Positions 8,454-17,672 of a DNA stretch of 57,471 nucleotides are shown here, piece by piece. The notes below the pieces were generated by a model. The model worked only from the letters and a program-made list of their open reading frames with translations. It was not told the DNA's origin and did no database searches. The DNA lies in the NCBI GenBank assembly GCA_903958395.1, contig CAJBSZ010000435.1, positions 1 through 57,471 of the forward strand. Direction: 5' to 3'. Both the position numbers and the translations under genes were made by a program. Numbering within the stretch: position 1 is the stretch's first letter; each line of letters begins with the position of its first letter. Origin of the DNA: an uncultured bacterium. Lineage in GTDB: Bacteria > Verrucomicrobiota > Kiritimatiellia > CAIKKV01 > CAITUY01.

Positions 8454-8849
8454 TTATGTCTTTGCAGCCGCCCGCGCTTCTTTTCCGCGAACTGCACCCA
8501 CCGTTCGCCGTGGTCCCTTGCGGGTACGCGCATTGGTGCTCGTCCGCTGGCCCCGTACCGGAAGCCCTCGTTTATGGCGGATACCCCGGTAACTGCCTAT
8601 GCTGATCAACCGCCTGATGTTCTGCGCCACTTCACGCCGCAGATCACCCTCGATCCGGTAGTTGTTCTGGATCACATTTATAATGCGGGCCAATTCCTCA
8701 TCCGTCAGATCATCAGCCTTTGTGGCTGGATCAATTTTGGCCTGATCAATCACTTCGCGAGCCGTTGTCGGACCAATTCCATAAAGATAACGCAGAGAAT
8801 ATTCAATGCGTTTCTTACCGGGAATATCTACACCTAGTATTCTGGGCAT
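8454..8849 (-). CDS. rpsM: 30S ribosomal protein S13
   Basis: A 131-residue S13 of the 30S head, which contacts the P-site tRNA and bridges to the 50S. It starts [20 protein letters not shown]. It carries the helix-two-turn-helix [12 protein letters not shown] and the basic tail [24 protein letters not shown] two codons upstream extends the frame, but AAGGAG is 8 nt before ATG 8849 and only 2 nt before the TTG, so ATG is the start. That ribosome-binding site overlaps the end of rpmJ, suggesting translational coupling. Confidence 0.96.
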   Translation of the reverse strand: MPRILGVDIPGKKRIEYSLRYLYGIGPTTAREVIDQAKIDPATKADDLTDEELARIINVIQNNYRIEGDLRREVAQNIRRLISIGSYRGIRHKRGLPVRGQRTSTNARTRKGPRRTVGAVRGKEARAAAKT

Positions 8850-8861
8850 GCCCAATTCTCC

Positions 8862-8975
8862 TTAACCTTGTCTCTGCTTATGTCGTGAATTGGTGCAGAT
8901 TACGCGCACCACACCCCGGCGGCGCACAACCTTGCAGCGCTCACAGATTCGTTTCACTGAACTTCTGACCTTCAT
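8862..8975 (-). CDS. rpmJ: 50S ribosomal protein L36
   Basis: A 37-residue L36, too short for most gene finders. The protein starts [14 protein letters not shown] and ends with NSRHKQRQG. It keeps the zinc ligands Cys11, Cys14, Cys27 and His32 of the zinc-containing form. ATG 8975 has GGAG upstream. The gene before it is map. The infA gene that often stands between map and rpmJ is absent from the 88-nt space. Confidence 0.95.
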   Translation of the reverse strand: MKVRSSVKRICERCKVVRRRGVVRVICTNSRHKQRQG

Positions 8976-9063
8976 CCGATGTCTCCATTCCAAAAAGAGT
9001 TGGCCAAAATATCAATGGCCGCACCCGATGTCCACACCAAAATTCACCCATCCGGCAGTCTTC

Positions 9064-9810
9064 TTATACCACCGTCAAAATCTCGGGCCCTTCGTCCCCT
9101 ATCGCCACCGTGTGCTCAAAATGAGCGGAGGGCTTCCTGTCAACCGTTCGAACCGTCCATCCGTCGGAAAGAACTTCCACCGCACTCTCACCCATATTCA
9201 CCATGGGCTCAATCGCAAGCGTCATCCCCACCTTCAATTTCGGGCCCTTCCCGGGATTTCCGAAATTCGGAATCTGCGGATCCTCATGCATCTTCCGACC
9301 CACCCCGTGCCCGACAAAATCGCGTACCACCGAAAATCCTGCATTCACCGCCACCATTTCGATGGCGTGCGATAGATCACCCAATCGTTTTCCGGCGCGG
9401 GCCATCTCCACCCCCGCCATCAGCGCAAGCTCGGTGGCTCGAACCAATCGGATCACCTCAGGATCCGTTACGCCCACCATCACCGTCGTCGCCGTATCAC
9501 CGACAAACCCGTCATACACCACACCGACATCCAAACTCACGATCTGGCCGATCTCAATCCGACCCCCCCCGGGTATCCCGTGAACCACCTCGGAGTCGAT
9601 CGATATACACACAGCTCCCGGATACCCACGGTATCCCAAAAAAGCGCTTTTCGCACCCAGAGAAGCAATCAGCTTCCTCGCGACTTCATCCAACTCCAGA
9701 GTCGTAATCCCCGGCGATATGCGGCTCGCAATTTCATCACGGACCGTCGCCGCGATCCGTCCGCTTTCCCGCATCTTCCGAATCTCGTCCCGATTCTTGA
9801 GAATGATCAT
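9064..9810 (-). CDS. map: Methionine aminopeptidase, type I
   Basis: A 248-residue dinuclear-metal aminopeptidase that removes the initiator methionine from nascent proteins. The five metal ligands are visible: the two aspartates of SLDVGVVYDGFVGDTA, the histidine of GHGVGRKMHEDP, the glutamate of AIEPMVNMG, and the last glutamate near the C-terminus (GPEIL). There is no N-terminal SH3-binding zinc finger, so this is the short class. Its ATG overlaps the adk stop in ATGA, implying coupled translation, as in many spc operons. Confidence 0.97.
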   Translation of the reverse strand: MIILKNRDEIRKMRESGRIAATVRDEIASRISPGITTLELDEVARKLIASLGAKSAFLGYRGYPGAVCISIDSEVVHGIPGGGRIEIGQIVSLDVGVVYDGFVGDTATTVMVGVTDPEVIRLVRATELALMAGVEMARAGKRLGDLSHAIEMVAVNAGFSVVRDFVGHGVGRKMHEDPQIPNFGNPGKGPKLKVGMTLAIEPMVNMGESAVEVLSDGWTVRTVDRKPSAHFEHTVAIGDEGPEILTVV

Positions 9811-10466
9811 GGCTGAACCAGCGAGCCCGCCACACGCAGGACATCCGCAACGGTTTCCTGCCGCGCCCGGGAGGAGTCCACACGAACCAGAACACCTTTT
9901 GCCTCGTAATACGAGATCAGGCTTTCCGTTTGCTTCGTATACACATCCAACCGGTTCAAAATCGTCGCCTCGCTGTCATCCGCACGCTGATACAGTTCGC
10001 CCCCGCACACATCACAAATTCCATCACGTTTCGGCGGAATATTGATGACATGATAACCCTGCCCGCATGAACGGCAGACGCGCCGTCCGGTCAGGCGGGA
10101 AATGAGAAGGTCACGTCCGGCTTCAAGCAAAAACACATAATTCACCCGGGAGGCGTGCTTCTCCAGGGTCTTGTCAAGCAGGCGCGCCTGCTCAAGCGTA
10201 CGAGGAAATCCGTCAAACATGTAGGCCGCATCAGGACTCCCCTGCGCCAGACGCTCTTCAACAATCCCGACAATCACATCGTCCGGAACGAGCTCCCCGC
10301 GCTTCATGTACCCCTCGGCCTGGCGTCCCACCCCTGTGGCGTTCTTGACCGCCTCACGCAGCATATCACCCGTCGAGACATGAAGGAACGGGCTAACCGT
10401 ACGGATTCCCTCCGCAATCGTTCCCTTTCCCGCACCGGGCCCACCCAATAAAATGATTGTTTTCAC
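9807..10466 (-). CDS. adk: Adenylate kinase
   Basis: A 219-residue adenylate kinase (ATP + AMP to 2 ADP). The P-loop GGPGAGKGT is at residues 8-16, followed by STGDMLR, DGFPRTLEQARLLD and the arginine-bearing LID. The LID holds four cysteines (CRSCGQGYH and CDVCGG), the zinc-stabilised type seen in Gram-positives and many other phyla. The start codon is GTG at 10466, with GAGG 11 nt upstream. The gene lies between secY and map and overlaps map by 4 nt. Confidence 0.97.
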   Translation of the reverse strand: MKTIILLGGPGAGKGTIAEGIRTVSPFLHVSTGDMLREAVKNATGVGRQAEGYMKRGELVPDDVIVGIVEERLAQGSPDAAYMFDGFPRTLEQARLLDKTLEKHASRVNYVFLLEAGRDLLISRLTGRRVCRSCGQGYHVINIPPKRDGICDVCGGELYQRADDSEATILNRLDVYTKQTESLISYYEAKGVLVRVDSSRARQETVADVLRVAGSLVQP

Positions 10467-10491
10467 GCTGCTATAAGCCTCAGAATACTAT

Positions 10492-11844
10492 TTAACGACG
10501 ACCGCGGAGTTTGCCCTTGCGAAGGAATCCGTCATAATGCCGCATCAGCAGATGCGACTCTACCTGTCGCATCGTATCCAGCATGACCCCGACTGTGATC
10601 AGCAAACTGGTTCCACCGAAAAAGGACGCAACCAGCGAGGGCACATCAAACTGCCGGTTCATAATTGTGGGAATCACGGCAATGACCGTTAGAAATAACG
10701 CGCCCGCCAAGGTAATCTTCGTCATCGTTGAATCCAGGAATTCAGCTGTCGGCCGACCCGGTCGAACTCCCGGGACGTACCCGCCGTACTTTTTCAGATC
10801 ATCAGCGATCTGAACCGGATTAAACTGAGTCGCCACCCAGAAATATGAGAAGAACAGAATCATCACCCCATAGAGGATCATGTGAAAAATCGCATCCGGT
10901 CCCAGTTGATTTGCCAGTGCATGCGCCCACACCCAGGACTCCGGGAGTCTTCGCAGAACAATCGCGGGGAACATCAGGAGTGACTGGGCAAAAATAATCG
11001 GCATGACGCCGGAATAATTGACGCGAAGCGGCATATAGGTACTCTGCCCGCCATAAACCTTTCGCCCCACGACACGCTTGGCGTACTGAACCGGAATCTT
11101 TCGCTGCCCCTGCGTCAGAAGAATCGTTCCGGCCACAACCCCGAAGAGCGCAACGAGAAGAATCAAACTAAAGATGGGATTGAACTGGCGAACCCCCTCA
11201 ACCGCCGTAAACATCTGAATAGCATAGGCAACTGCAGAGGGCAACCGGCTGACAATGCCCTCGGTAATGATAAGTGAAATACCATTCCCGATTCCCCGTT
11301 GGGTGATTTGCTCCCCGAGCCACATAATAAACATGGAACCGGCGGTAACCGATACCACCGTCATAAACTTGAACCCTAGCCCTGGATTCAACACAATTTG
11401 GTGATTGAGCCCCATGCTTCCGGGGTTTTCAAGCGTAATCGCCAGAAACCAGCCCTGAACGACACACAGAAAAACGGTCAGAATGCGAGAATATTGGGTG
11501 ATTTTCTGGCGCCCCGCATCCCCCTCACGCGCTAATCGTCCCAGAGTCGGAACAACCGCGGTCATAAGCTGCAGGATAATGGAGGAACTGATGTACGGCA
11601 TAATGCCCAGCGCGCCCACAGCACAATGACTCAAGGCCCCGCCGCTGAACATATCCAGCAACCCCAACATTCCGCCGCCTGAGCTTTTTTCCACATCCGA
11701 AATCAAGCGCTGAAGCGCGAGCGGATCCACTCCGGCAATGGGAACATTGGCGACAATCCGGCAGACAAATATCAAGCCCATCGTGAACAGAATTCGTGCA
11801 CGAAGCTCGGGGATCTTAAAACAGTTTGTAAACGCGGATAGCAT
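10492..11844 (-). CDS. secY: Preprotein translocase subunit SecY
   Basis: A 450-residue channel subunit of the Sec translocon with about ten membrane spans. SecY-specific segments include NVPIAGVDP, LGIMPYISSSIILQL, YSRILTVFLCVVQ, GNGISLIITEGIVSR, LRVNYSGVMPIIFAQS and the cytoplasmic loop GYVPGVRPGRPT. The frame is open to 11937, but that would run into rplO. ATG 11844, 28 nt after the rplO stop, gives a normal SecY N-terminus (MLSAFTNCFKIPELRAR). A purine-rich AGAGGAAG stands somewhat far upstream at 16 nt. Confidence 0.97.
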   Translation of the reverse strand: MLSAFTNCFKIPELRARILFTMGLIFVCRIVANVPIAGVDPLALQRLISDVEKSSGGGMLGLLDMFSGGALSHCAVGALGIMPYISSSIILQLMTAVVPTLGRLAREGDAGRQKITQYSRILTVFLCVVQGWFLAITLENPGSMGLNHQIVLNPGLGFKFMTVVSVTAGSMFIMWLGEQITQRGIGNGISLIITEGIVSRLPSAVAYAIQMFTAVEGVRQFNPIFSLILLVALFGVVAGTILLTQGQRKIPVQYAKRVVGRKVYGGQSTYMPLRVNYSGVMPIIFAQSLLMFPAIVLRRLPESWVWAHALANQLGPDAIFHMILYGVMILFFSYFWVATQFNPVQIADDLKKYGGYVPGVRPGRPTAEFLDSTMTKITLAGALFLTVIAVIPTIMNRQFDVPSLVASFFGGTSLLITVGVMLDTMRQVESHLLMRHYDGFLRKGKLRGRR

Positions 11845-11872
11845 TTCGCTGAATCGTCTTCCTCTTGCCGAC

Positions 11873-12313
11873 TTAAATAACTTCGCAGATCCCGCCAGCC
11901 GCCTCAATCTTGGCCTTTGCGCTGGCACTGAAGGCATGAGCCTTGACCGTCAGTTTTTTACTGAGGGTTCCAACACCCAGAATCTTGATCCCGTCAAAAA
12001 CCCCGTTCGCCAATCCCTTGTCCTGAAACAACTCGGGTGTCACAACCGTTCCCGCCTCAAACATGTTAAGGGACGAGATGTTCACAGCCAGGAACTCCCG
12101 CCGTGAAATGTTTTTGAAACCCCGCTTCGGAATACGCCGGATCAGGCGCATCTGGCCGCCCTCAAACCCGGGCTTATGCTTATGCCCGGAACGGGCATAC
12201 TGCCCCTTGTGTCCGCGTCCTGAGGTTTTTCCGAGTCCTGAACCGGTCCCCCGCCCCAAACGTTTACGCGTCTTCCGCGACCCGATTTTATTTTTTAAAG
12301 AGTGCAAATTCAT
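11873..12313 (-). CDS. rplO: 50S ribosomal protein L15
   Basis: A 146-residue L15, a late-assembling 50S protein. The N-terminus [20 protein letters not shown] and the glycine-rich stretch [17 protein letters not shown] are diagnostic, as is [18 protein letters not shown]. It directly follows rpsE with a 37-nt gap. The rpmD (L30) gene that normally separates them is absent. Confidence 0.96.
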   Translation of the reverse strand: MNLHSLKNKIGSRKTRKRLGRGTGSGLGKTSGRGHKGQYARSGHKHKPGFEGGQMRLIRRIPKRGFKNISRREFLAVNISSLNMFEAGTVVTPELFQDKGLANGVFDGIKILGVGTLSKKLTVKAHAFSASAKAKIEAAGGICEVI

Positions 12314-12350
12314 CGTGTGTATCCCATCTCTGGAGTCAAATTATTCGCGA

Positions 12351-12848
12351 TCATCCCTGACGCGCAGCCATGATCTCCTCGCGAGACCGGAGATTTTCAA
12401 GCGCATCAATCGTCGCCTTGACCACATTCACCTTATTCCCGCTACCCAGCGATTTTCCGAGCACATCATGCACGCCGGAAAGCTCCAGAACCGCGCGCAT
12501 GCCGCCGCCGGCAATCACGCCGGTACCGGCCGATGCAGGCTTGAGCATCACATAACCGCCGTCACACTGCCCGGTCACCTCATGGGGGATCGTCCGATCC
12601 TTCAGGGTCACCTGGAACATGTTGCGTCGCGCGATTTCCCCGCCCTTACGAATGGCGTCCGCCACCTCATTGGCCTTGCCAAACCCGTAGCCCACCATTC
12701 CATTACGATTGCCAACGACGACAATCGCGCTGAAACTGAAACGGCGACCGCCCTTCACCACTTTCGCGCAGCGGTTGACAAACACCACACGCTCCTCGAC
12801 CTCAGAAGAGGACGTCGAATTTCTATCCGCTGTTGATCGTTCTTTCAC
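12351..12848 (-). CDS. rpsE: 30S ribosomal protein S5
   Basis: A 165-residue S5, involved in decoding accuracy and the mRNA entry helicase. The conserved core [37 protein letters not shown] and [16 protein letters not shown] is complete. The start is GTG 12848 with AGGAAAGA upstream. The residues before VVFVNRC are a short serine- and glutamate-rich tail. It is in the spc block between L18 and L15. Confidence 0.96.
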   Translation of the reverse strand: MKERSTADRNSTSSSEVEERVVFVNRCAKVVKGGRRFSFSAIVVVGNRNGMVGYGFGKANEVADAIRKGGEIARRNMFQVTLKDRTIPHEVTGQCDGGYVMLKPASAGTGVIAGGGMRAVLELSGVHDVLGKSLGSGNKVNVVKATIDALENLRSREEIMAARQG

Positions 12849-12874
12849 GTTCTGCTCTTTCCTGGCTATCGGGG

Positions 12875-13228
12875 CTAAAATTTAAATCCTGCTTCACGCA
12901 CGGCATCGGCTATCGCCTTGACGCGTCCATGGTATTTGTACCCACCACGGTCAAACACGATATCCTTGATGCCAGCGGTCTTGGCAATTTCAGCCAACCG
13001 CTGACCAATCATCTTGGCGCCCTCGGCATTCTTCTTCCCCACGCCGGTCTTGCCGGATGAGGAAACCGAAGCCAAGGTTACCGATTTTTCATCATCCACC
13101 AGCTGTGCATAGATATGCTTGTTCGATATCATGACACACAAGCGGGCACGATCCGCCGTTCCGGAAATCTGCTTCCGGACCCGGGCGTGCCGGCGTACGC
13201 GACTTTCTTTTCTATCCACTATTTTCAT
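12875..13228 (-). CDS. rplR: 50S ribosomal protein L18
   Basis: A 117-residue L18, which with L5 attaches 5S rRNA to the 50S. Typical segments are [36 protein letters not shown] and [20 protein letters not shown]. The start ATG 13228 lies 3 nt after the rplF stop, so it is probably translated by coupling. Confidence 0.96.
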   Translation of the reverse strand: MKIVDRKESRVRRHARVRKQISGTADRARLCVMISNKHIYAQLVDDEKSVTLASVSSSGKTGVGKKNAEGAKMIGQRLAEIAKTAGIKDIVFDRGGYKYHGRVKAIADAVREAGFKF

Positions 13229-13231
13229 ACG

Positions 13232-13765
13232 TTAGGCCACCGTCTTACCGGCCTTACGCCGGACATGTTCGCCTTTATAACGGACGCCCTTGCCCTTGTA
13301 GGGCTCAGGCGGATAGAACGACCGGATGCGGGCGGCGACATCGCCAACCATCTGCTTATCCGAACCGCTCACCGTAACAACACTCTCCTTGACCGCCACT
13401 GTGATCCCCTTGGGAGTCTCGAACACCACGGGGCTCGAGTACCCAAGATTCATCGTCAGCTTGGTCCCCTGCACGGCGGCACGAAAGCCAACGCCTTGCA
13501 GTTCAAGCTCAATCACATAGCCCTTATCCACACCCGTCACCATATTGGCGATGAGGCTCCGAACCAAACCATGCCGGCTCCGTCCCGTCGATGTATCTTC
13601 CGTACAGGTTACGAGTACCGAACCCTCTTTGACATCCGCCTTGATGGACGGCAAGAGCATCACGGACAGTTCCCCCTTGGGACCCTTGGCCGACACTGTC
13701 GTGTCACTCGCCTTGACCGTCACACCGCTTGGGATGGCCACCGGTTTTTTACCGATTCTTGACAT
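13232..13765 (-). CDS. rplF: 50S ribosomal protein L6
   Basis: A 177-residue L6 near the factor-binding centre of the 50S. It begins MSRIGKKPVAIPSGVTV and carries KGPKGELSV, GYSSPVVFETPKGI, SGSDKQMVGDVAARIRSFYP and the terminal PYKGKGVRYKGEHVRRKAGK, all family hallmarks. GGGG stands about 7 nt before ATG 13765. Confidence 0.97.
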   Translation of the reverse strand: MSRIGKKPVAIPSGVTVKASDTTVSAKGPKGELSVMLLPSIKADVKEGSVLVTCTEDTSTGRSRHGLVRSLIANMVTGVDKGYVIELELQGVGFRAAVQGTKLTMNLGYSSPVVFETPKGITVAVKESVVTVSGSDKQMVGDVAARIRSFYPPEPYKGKGVRYKGEHVRRKAGKTVA

Positions 13766-13841
13766 TCTATATCCCCTGTTTAAACCTGATTACCCGTGCC
13801 CTCCCGGGCCACGGAGCCGCTCCACCCGCCGACCCGGCGGA

Positions 13842-14240
13842 TTACCAAACCTGGCAGAGCAACTCGCCTCCAACACGCTTCTGACGCGCTTCACTATCAG
13901 TCATGACTCCGCCCGGCGTACTTAAGATCGACACGCCCATGCCCCCCAGCACCAGAGGGATCTGATCAAACCCGACATAACGACGAAGTCCCGGCTTACT
14001 GATCCGGCGCAATCCGCGGATCGTGGGTTTCCGGTTGGCGTCATATTTCAACACCACTCTCAGCGTCTTCTCACGCCCGATGCCCTCGACCGAAATGTCG
14101 CGGACATATCCTTCTTTTTTTAAAATAACCGCAATCGCACCCTTCATCACTGAATGGCCGATGTCAGTCGTTTTCAACCCCGCCTCGGATGCATTCCGGA
14201 TGCGGTTCAACATATCACTGATTGGATCCGACAAACTCAT
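13842..14240 (-). CDS. rpsH: 30S ribosomal protein S8
   Basis: A 132-residue S8, a primary 16S binder of the central domain, and the spc-operon repressor in E. coli. It starts SLSDPISDMLNRIRNA and ends with LCQVW. It has SKPGLRRYVGFDQIP and GVSILSTPGGVMTDSEARQ, the conserved RNA-contact motif. AAGGAG lies 5 nt before ATG 14240. A 76-nt gap, somewhat longer than its neighbours, separates it from rplF. Confidence 0.97.
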   Translation of the reverse strand: MSLSDPISDMLNRIRNASEAGLKTTDIGHSVMKGAIAVILKKEGYVRDISVEGIGREKTLRVVLKYDANRKPTIRGLRRISKPGLRRYVGFDQIPLVLGGMGVSILSTPGGVMTDSEARQKRVGGELLCQVW

Positions 14241-14252
14241 AGGCTCTCCTTT

Positions 14253-14438
14253 TTACCAGCTCGCCTTTATCACGCCGGGGATCAACCCCACAGACGCCAG
14301 TTCCCGGAAGCAAATACGGCATACCTGGAACTTGCGCATATACGCGTGGCGTCGCCCGCAGCGCTTACAACGGTTATAGCGGCGCGTGCTGAACTTCGGC
14401 TTACGGCTCGCCTTGATTTCTTGTGATTTCTTAGCCAA
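14253..14438 (-). CDS. rpsN: 30S ribosomal protein S14, zinc-binding (type Z)
   Basis: A 61-residue S14 of the short zinc type. The zinc ribbon is CKRC followed by CRIC, and the C-terminus [17 protein letters not shown] is canonical. The start is an unusual TTG at 14438. GGAGG lies 8 nt upstream, and no in-frame ATG gives a complete N-terminus. It is in the normal spc position between L5 and S8. Confidence 0.96.
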   Translation of the reverse strand: MAKKSQEIKASRKPKFSTRRYNRCKRCGRRHAYMRKFQVCRICFRELASVGLIPGVIKASW

Positions 14439-14459
14439 AAGAACATCCTCCCTGCCGCG

Positions 14460-15002
14460 CTACTTATGCGCCTTTGCGAATGGAATACCGGTCAACGTGA
14501 GCAGTTCACGCGCCCGTGCGTCCGTTGACGCCGATGTGACAATCGTCACGTTCATGCCTTGCACCTTCTTGACATCATCCGGATCAATTTCGGGAAAGAT
14601 CGTCTGTTCCTGAAGACCGAATGTGTAGCTTCCGCGTCCATCAAAGCCCCGCACCGGCAGTCCACGAAAATCGCGAATCCGGGGCAGCGCAGCGTGAATC
14701 AGACGCTCCAGAAAATCATACATCCGCTCCCCGCGAAGCGTAACCTTCGCGCCCACCGGCATGCCCTGGCGCAACTTGAAATTCGAGATGCTCTTGCGCG
14801 CCTTGGTAATCACGGCCTTCTGTCCCGTGATACGCCCCAAGTCATCCGAAATCATTTTGATCTGGTCCTTGTCCATGGACGCATTAAAGCCCATGTTCAG
14901 ATTGACCTTCAGAATGCGCGGAACATCCATCACGTTCTTGCATCCCAACGCCTTCATCAGCGCCGGGACAATCTCCGTCTTGTACTTTGCCTTAAGTCCC
15001 AT
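14460..15002 (-). CDS. rplE: 50S ribosomal protein L5
   Basis: A 180-residue L5, which binds 5S rRNA and touches the P-site tRNA. It includes VMDVPRILKVNLNMGFNA, ITGQKAVITKARKSISNFK, MPVGAKVTLRGERMYDFLER and the C-terminal EIDPDDVKKVQGMNVTIVTS. AAGG is 10 nt upstream of ATG 15002. Confidence 0.97.
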   Translation of the reverse strand: MGLKAKYKTEIVPALMKALGCKNVMDVPRILKVNLNMGFNASMDKDQIKMISDDLGRITGQKAVITKARKSISNFKLRQGMPVGAKVTLRGERMYDFLERLIHAALPRIRDFRGLPVRGFDGRGSYTFGLQEQTIFPEIDPDDVKKVQGMNVTIVTSASTDARARELLTLTGIPFAKAHK

Positions 15003-15010
15003 AATCCACC

Positions 15011-15322
15011 TTACGTATCAAGCGCCTGAGCGCATTTTTTACATTTGCGAACGCGCTTGTCACCCTCGATTACGCGCTTCACACGAACCGCCTTCTTGCA
15101 GTGCGGGCAAAAGAGCATGAGATTCGACAGTGCGATGGAGGCTTCCTTCCGGGTAATTCCGCCCTTAGGATTGTCCTGCGACTTCCGAAGATGCTTGGTC
15201 ACCAGGTTTAAGCCCTCCACAATCGCCCGGTCCTTGCTCAGAAGCATCTGAAGCACTTTCCCCTGCTTGCCTTTTTCCCGGCCGCGAATTTTCACAACGA
15301 TATCATTTCGCCGAATATTCAT
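15011..15322 (-). CDS. rplX: 50S ribosomal protein L24
   Basis: A 103-residue L24, an assembly initiator with a KOW motif (GREKGKQGKVLQML) at residues 14-27. The conserved RNA-binding loop around GLNLVTKHLRKSQDNPKGG is present. The C-terminal part has paired cysteines (CPHC and CKKC), a putative zinc knuckle that is absent from E. coli L24 but common elsewhere. AGAGGAA precedes ATG 15322. Confidence 0.95.
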   Translation of the reverse strand: MNIRRNDIVVKIRGREKGKQGKVLQMLLSKDRAIVEGLNLVTKHLRKSQDNPKGGITRKEASIALSNLMLFCPHCKKAVRVKRVIEGDKRVRKCKKCAQALDT

Positions 15323-15334
15323 GCATTCCTCTTC

Positions 15335-15700
15335 CTACAACACTTCAGGGGCCAATGAGACGATCTTCATGTAGTTCTTCTCGCGAAGCTCACGCGCCAC
15401 CGGGCCGAAAATACGGGTTCCCAGAGGGTTCAGCTTCTCATCCACAAGAACCACCGCGTTGGTATCAAATCGCACCGCTGAACCATCCGAACGACGGATC
15501 GGCTGCTTGGTGCGCACGATAATCGCGCGACAGACCTGCCCCTTCTTCACCATCCCTGTGGGCTGGGCTTCTTTCACCGCAACCCGGATCAAATCTCCAA
15601 CGTGGGCATACATCTTCCGCTGCCCGATCAGGCGAAAACAACGAACGCGTCGCGCGCCGGTATTATCCGCCACATCAAGGTTTGTTTCTTCTTGAATCAT
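15335..15700 (-). CDS. rplN: 50S ribosomal protein L14
   Basis: A 121-residue L14 at the subunit interface, contacting 16S helix 14. It starts [19 protein letters not shown] and carries [31 protein letters not shown] and the terminal [11 protein letters not shown], matching the family end to end. GGGAT lies about 9 nt upstream of ATG 15700, and rpsQ ends 14 nt before. Confidence 0.97.
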   Translation of the reverse strand: MIQEETNLDVADNTGARRVRCFRLIGQRKMYAHVGDLIRVAVKEAQPTGMVKKGQVCRAIIVRTKQPIRRSDGSAVRFDTNAVVLVDEKLNPLGTRIFGPVARELREKNYMKIVSLAPEVL

Positions 15701-15714
15701 GGTCGTTTATCCCG

Positions 15715-15990
15715 TTACTGACGTTTCCCTGTTTCCAAGACTTCGACCAGGCGCCACCGCTTGAGCTTGCTCAATGGACGCGTCTCGACGATCGTGACAT
15801 GATCGCCCACCTTGGCCTTGCCTTCCTCATCATGAGCATAGAACTTCTTCGACTGACGCATTTCCTTGCCATACAAGGGATGCCTCGTCTTACGCTCCAC
15901 GCGTACCACTATGGTCTTCTGCATGGAGGCACTGACCACAACACCTGTGCGCTCCTTGCGAAGTCCCCGATCGGTTTCCGTTTCTGCCAT
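15715..15990 (-). CDS. rpsQ: 30S ribosomal protein S17
   Basis: A 91-residue S17, an OB-fold primary binder of 16S rRNA. It has [39 protein letters not shown] and [19 protein letters not shown]. Three in-frame starts cluster at 15999 (TTG), 15996 (ATG) and 15990 (ATG). AAGG stands 9 nt before ATG 15990, the best spacing, so that is preferred. The upstream frame just overlaps the rpmC stop. Confidence 0.95.
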   Translation of the reverse strand: MAETETDRGLRKERTGVVVSASMQKTIVVRVERKTRHPLYGKEMRQSKKFYAHDEEGKAKVGDHVTIVETRPLSKLKRWRLVEVLETGKRQ

Positions 15991-15995
15991 AATCA

Positions 15996-16193
15996 TCAAC
16001 CTTGCTGGCGACGCCGTTCGGTCATCACGGTCTTGGCGCGGGCAATGTCCCGGCGAAGACTGCGAATCCGTGACGGCTGCTCAATCTGGCTCGCCGATTT
16101 ACGAATTTTCAACGTACGCAACTCTTTCTCCATATCGGAGCTCTGCTGCGTAAGTTCCTCTTTATTAAACTCTCTCAGTTTCGCGGCCTTCAT
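15996..16193 (-). CDS. rpmC: 50S ribosomal protein L29
   Basis: A 65-residue L29 made of two helices, located near the peptide exit with L23. It has [16 protein letters not shown] and the typical second helix with [20 protein letters not shown] 16193 follows rplP by 31 nt, and the stop is followed at once by rpsQ. Confidence 0.95.
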   Translation of the reverse strand: MKAAKLREFNKEELTQQSSDMEKELRTLKIRKSASQIEQPSRIRSLRRDIARAKTVMTERRRQQG

Positions 16194-16224
16194 ATCGTCC
16201 GCACCCCTGTCCTGTATGGCCCGG

Positions 16225-16638
16225 TTACCCGTGCCGTTTCACAAACATCGTCCGGATCGGCAACTTTGCCGCCGCCAAACGCAACGATTCCCTCGCCAAC
16301 TGTTCGGTCACGCCGTCCACTTCAAACAGCATGGCCCCTGGAAGAATAACCGAAACCCAGCAGTCCAGAGGGCCCTTACCCTTACCCGACCGCGTTTCAA
16401 GTGGTTTCTTACTGACCGGCTTGTCCGGGAAAATCCGCAACCACACCTTGCCCCGTCGCTTCATGTTCCGGTTCATCGCCACACGACAAGCCTCGATCTG
16501 CGTCGCCTTGACCCACGCCCGATCCAACGCTTTCAGCCCGTACTCGCCGAAAGCCAAGGTGTTCCCCGTATGCGCGGTCCCCTTGCGGGAACCCCGCTGC
16601 ACCATACGGTGCTTCACACGTTTAGGCATAAGCGGCAT
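16225..16638 (-). CDS. rplP: 50S ribosomal protein L16
   Basis: A 137-residue L16 near the A-site and peptidyl-transferase centre. It has [39 protein letters not shown], the 3-residue-offset arginine region [20 protein letters not shown] and [23 protein letters not shown] 16638 is favoured over the second ATG because AAGGGG is 8 nt before it. That start overlaps the end of rpsC by 17 nt. Confidence 0.97.
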   Translation of the reverse strand: MPLMPKRVKHRMVQRGSRKGTAHTGNTLAFGEYGLKALDRAWVKATQIEACRVAMNRNMKRRGKVWLRIFPDKPVSKKPLETRSGKGKGPLDCWVSVILPGAMLFEVDGVTEQLARESLRLAAAKLPIRTMFVKRHG

Positions 16639-17290
16639 TCGATCGTCCCCTTACTGCCTTCTCAGGCTCGTCCTTTTCCTTGCAAATCCAGACTTTGACG
16701 CCGATTTTTCCGGCCGTGGTGTTTGCCTCGGCAAACCCGTAGTCAATGTTCGCGCGAAGCGTATGCAGAGGGATGGTTCCCTCCTTATACCACTCCACAC
16801 GGGCCAGTTCGGATCCTCCAAGCCGCCCGGCGCACTTGATGCGGATTCCCTTGACGCCCAATTCCATAGCCATTTTGATCGCCCGCTTCATCGCCCGGCG
16901 AAATGACACCCGTCGCTCCATCTGCAACGCCACGCTCTCGGCGACCAGTTGCGCATTCGTGTCCGGGCTCCGGATCTCACGAATTTCCAAATAGATCTCC
17001 TTGCTCGTGATCTTCGCGATTTCATCGCGGATGCGATCCAGATCCTGCCCTTTTCGGCCAATCACAATGCCGGGGCGCGCGGTGCATATGGTGGCACGAA
17101 CGCGGTTTGCATACCGCTCAATAATGATCTCAGCCACAGCCGCCGCATCAAGGCGCTTCTTCACGAGATCACGGATCTTCAGGTCCTCCATCAGCAGGGT
17201 ACCGCAGGTTTTCTTATCCGCAAACCAGCGGGACTTCCACGCCTTCGTGACGGCAATCCTGAGTCCAATCGGATTGATTTTTTGTCCCAA
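16622..17290 (-). CDS. rpsC: 30S ribosomal protein S3
   Basis: A 222-residue S3 at the mRNA entry site. It begins [19 protein letters not shown] and holds the KH domain motif [18 protein letters not shown] and the C-terminal [20 protein letters not shown]. The start is TTG 17290 with AAGGAG upstream, and no ATG fits. rplP starts inside its last codons. Confidence 0.97.
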   Translation of the reverse strand: MGQKINPIGLRIAVTKAWKSRWFADKKTCGTLLMEDLKIRDLVKKRLDAAAVAEIIIERYANRVRATICTARPGIVIGRKGQDLDRIRDEIAKITSKEIYLEIREIRSPDTNAQLVAESVALQMERRVSFRRAMKRAIKMAMELGVKGIRIKCAGRLGGSELARVEWYKEGTIPLHTLRANIDYGFAEANTTAGKIGVKVWICKEKDEPEKAVRGRSNAAYA

Positions 17291-17326
17291 AACGAATCTC
17301 CTTTCACATCTCCCAGCTTCCGCCGG

Positions 17327-17662
17327 TCACTTCCCGTCTGACAACACAATCGTGATGTGGCTGGTCCGTTTCCGGATCCGGCTCACCATCCCACGCGACC
17401 GCGCCCAAAAACGCTTCATCGCAGGCCCTTCGCCGATCGTGGCCTCTTTTACCCGCAAATCATCCGCGGAAAGTTTAGCGTTGTTTTCCGCATTCGCCAC
17501 CGCTGAACGAATCGTCTTCTCCAGCTGTCGTGCAGCCTTGCGCTCGCTAAACTCCACCGTCTTGATCGCATCGGCCACCGGCAGACCCTGAATAGCCCTC
17601 GCCATATCCCTCGCTTTACGCGGAGACAGACGCACATACTTGGTCACTGCTTTGACTTCCAT
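17327..17662 (-). CDS. rplV: 50S ribosomal protein L22
   Basis: A 111-residue L22 lining the exit tunnel. It has VRLSPRKARDMARAIQGLPV, FSERKAARQLEKTIRSAVAN and the beta-hairpin tip region RFWARSRGMVSRIRKRTSHI. AGGAG lies 7 nt before ATG 17662. The preceding gene is not rpsS but the exported protein at 17673-18167, which ends 10 nt earlier. Confidence 0.97.
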   Translation of the reverse strand: MEVKAVTKYVRLSPRKARDMARAIQGLPVADAIKTVEFSERKAARQLEKTIRSAVANAENNAKLSADDLRVKEATIGEGPAMKRFWARSRGMVSRIRKRTSHITIVLSDGK

Positions 17663-17672
17663 TGCCTTGCTC

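Noticed and set aside
8976-9063. Possible infA between map and rpmJ
   Set aside because: Only 88 nt are available and no frame encodes the 70-residue IF-1.
12314-12350. Possible rpmD (L30) between rpsE and rplO
   Set aside because: The gap is 37 nt, far too short for L30.
15991-15999. TTG 15999 or ATG 15996 as the S17 start
   Set aside because: AAGG is too close to both (0-3 nt). ATG 15990 has proper spacing and a normal N-terminus.
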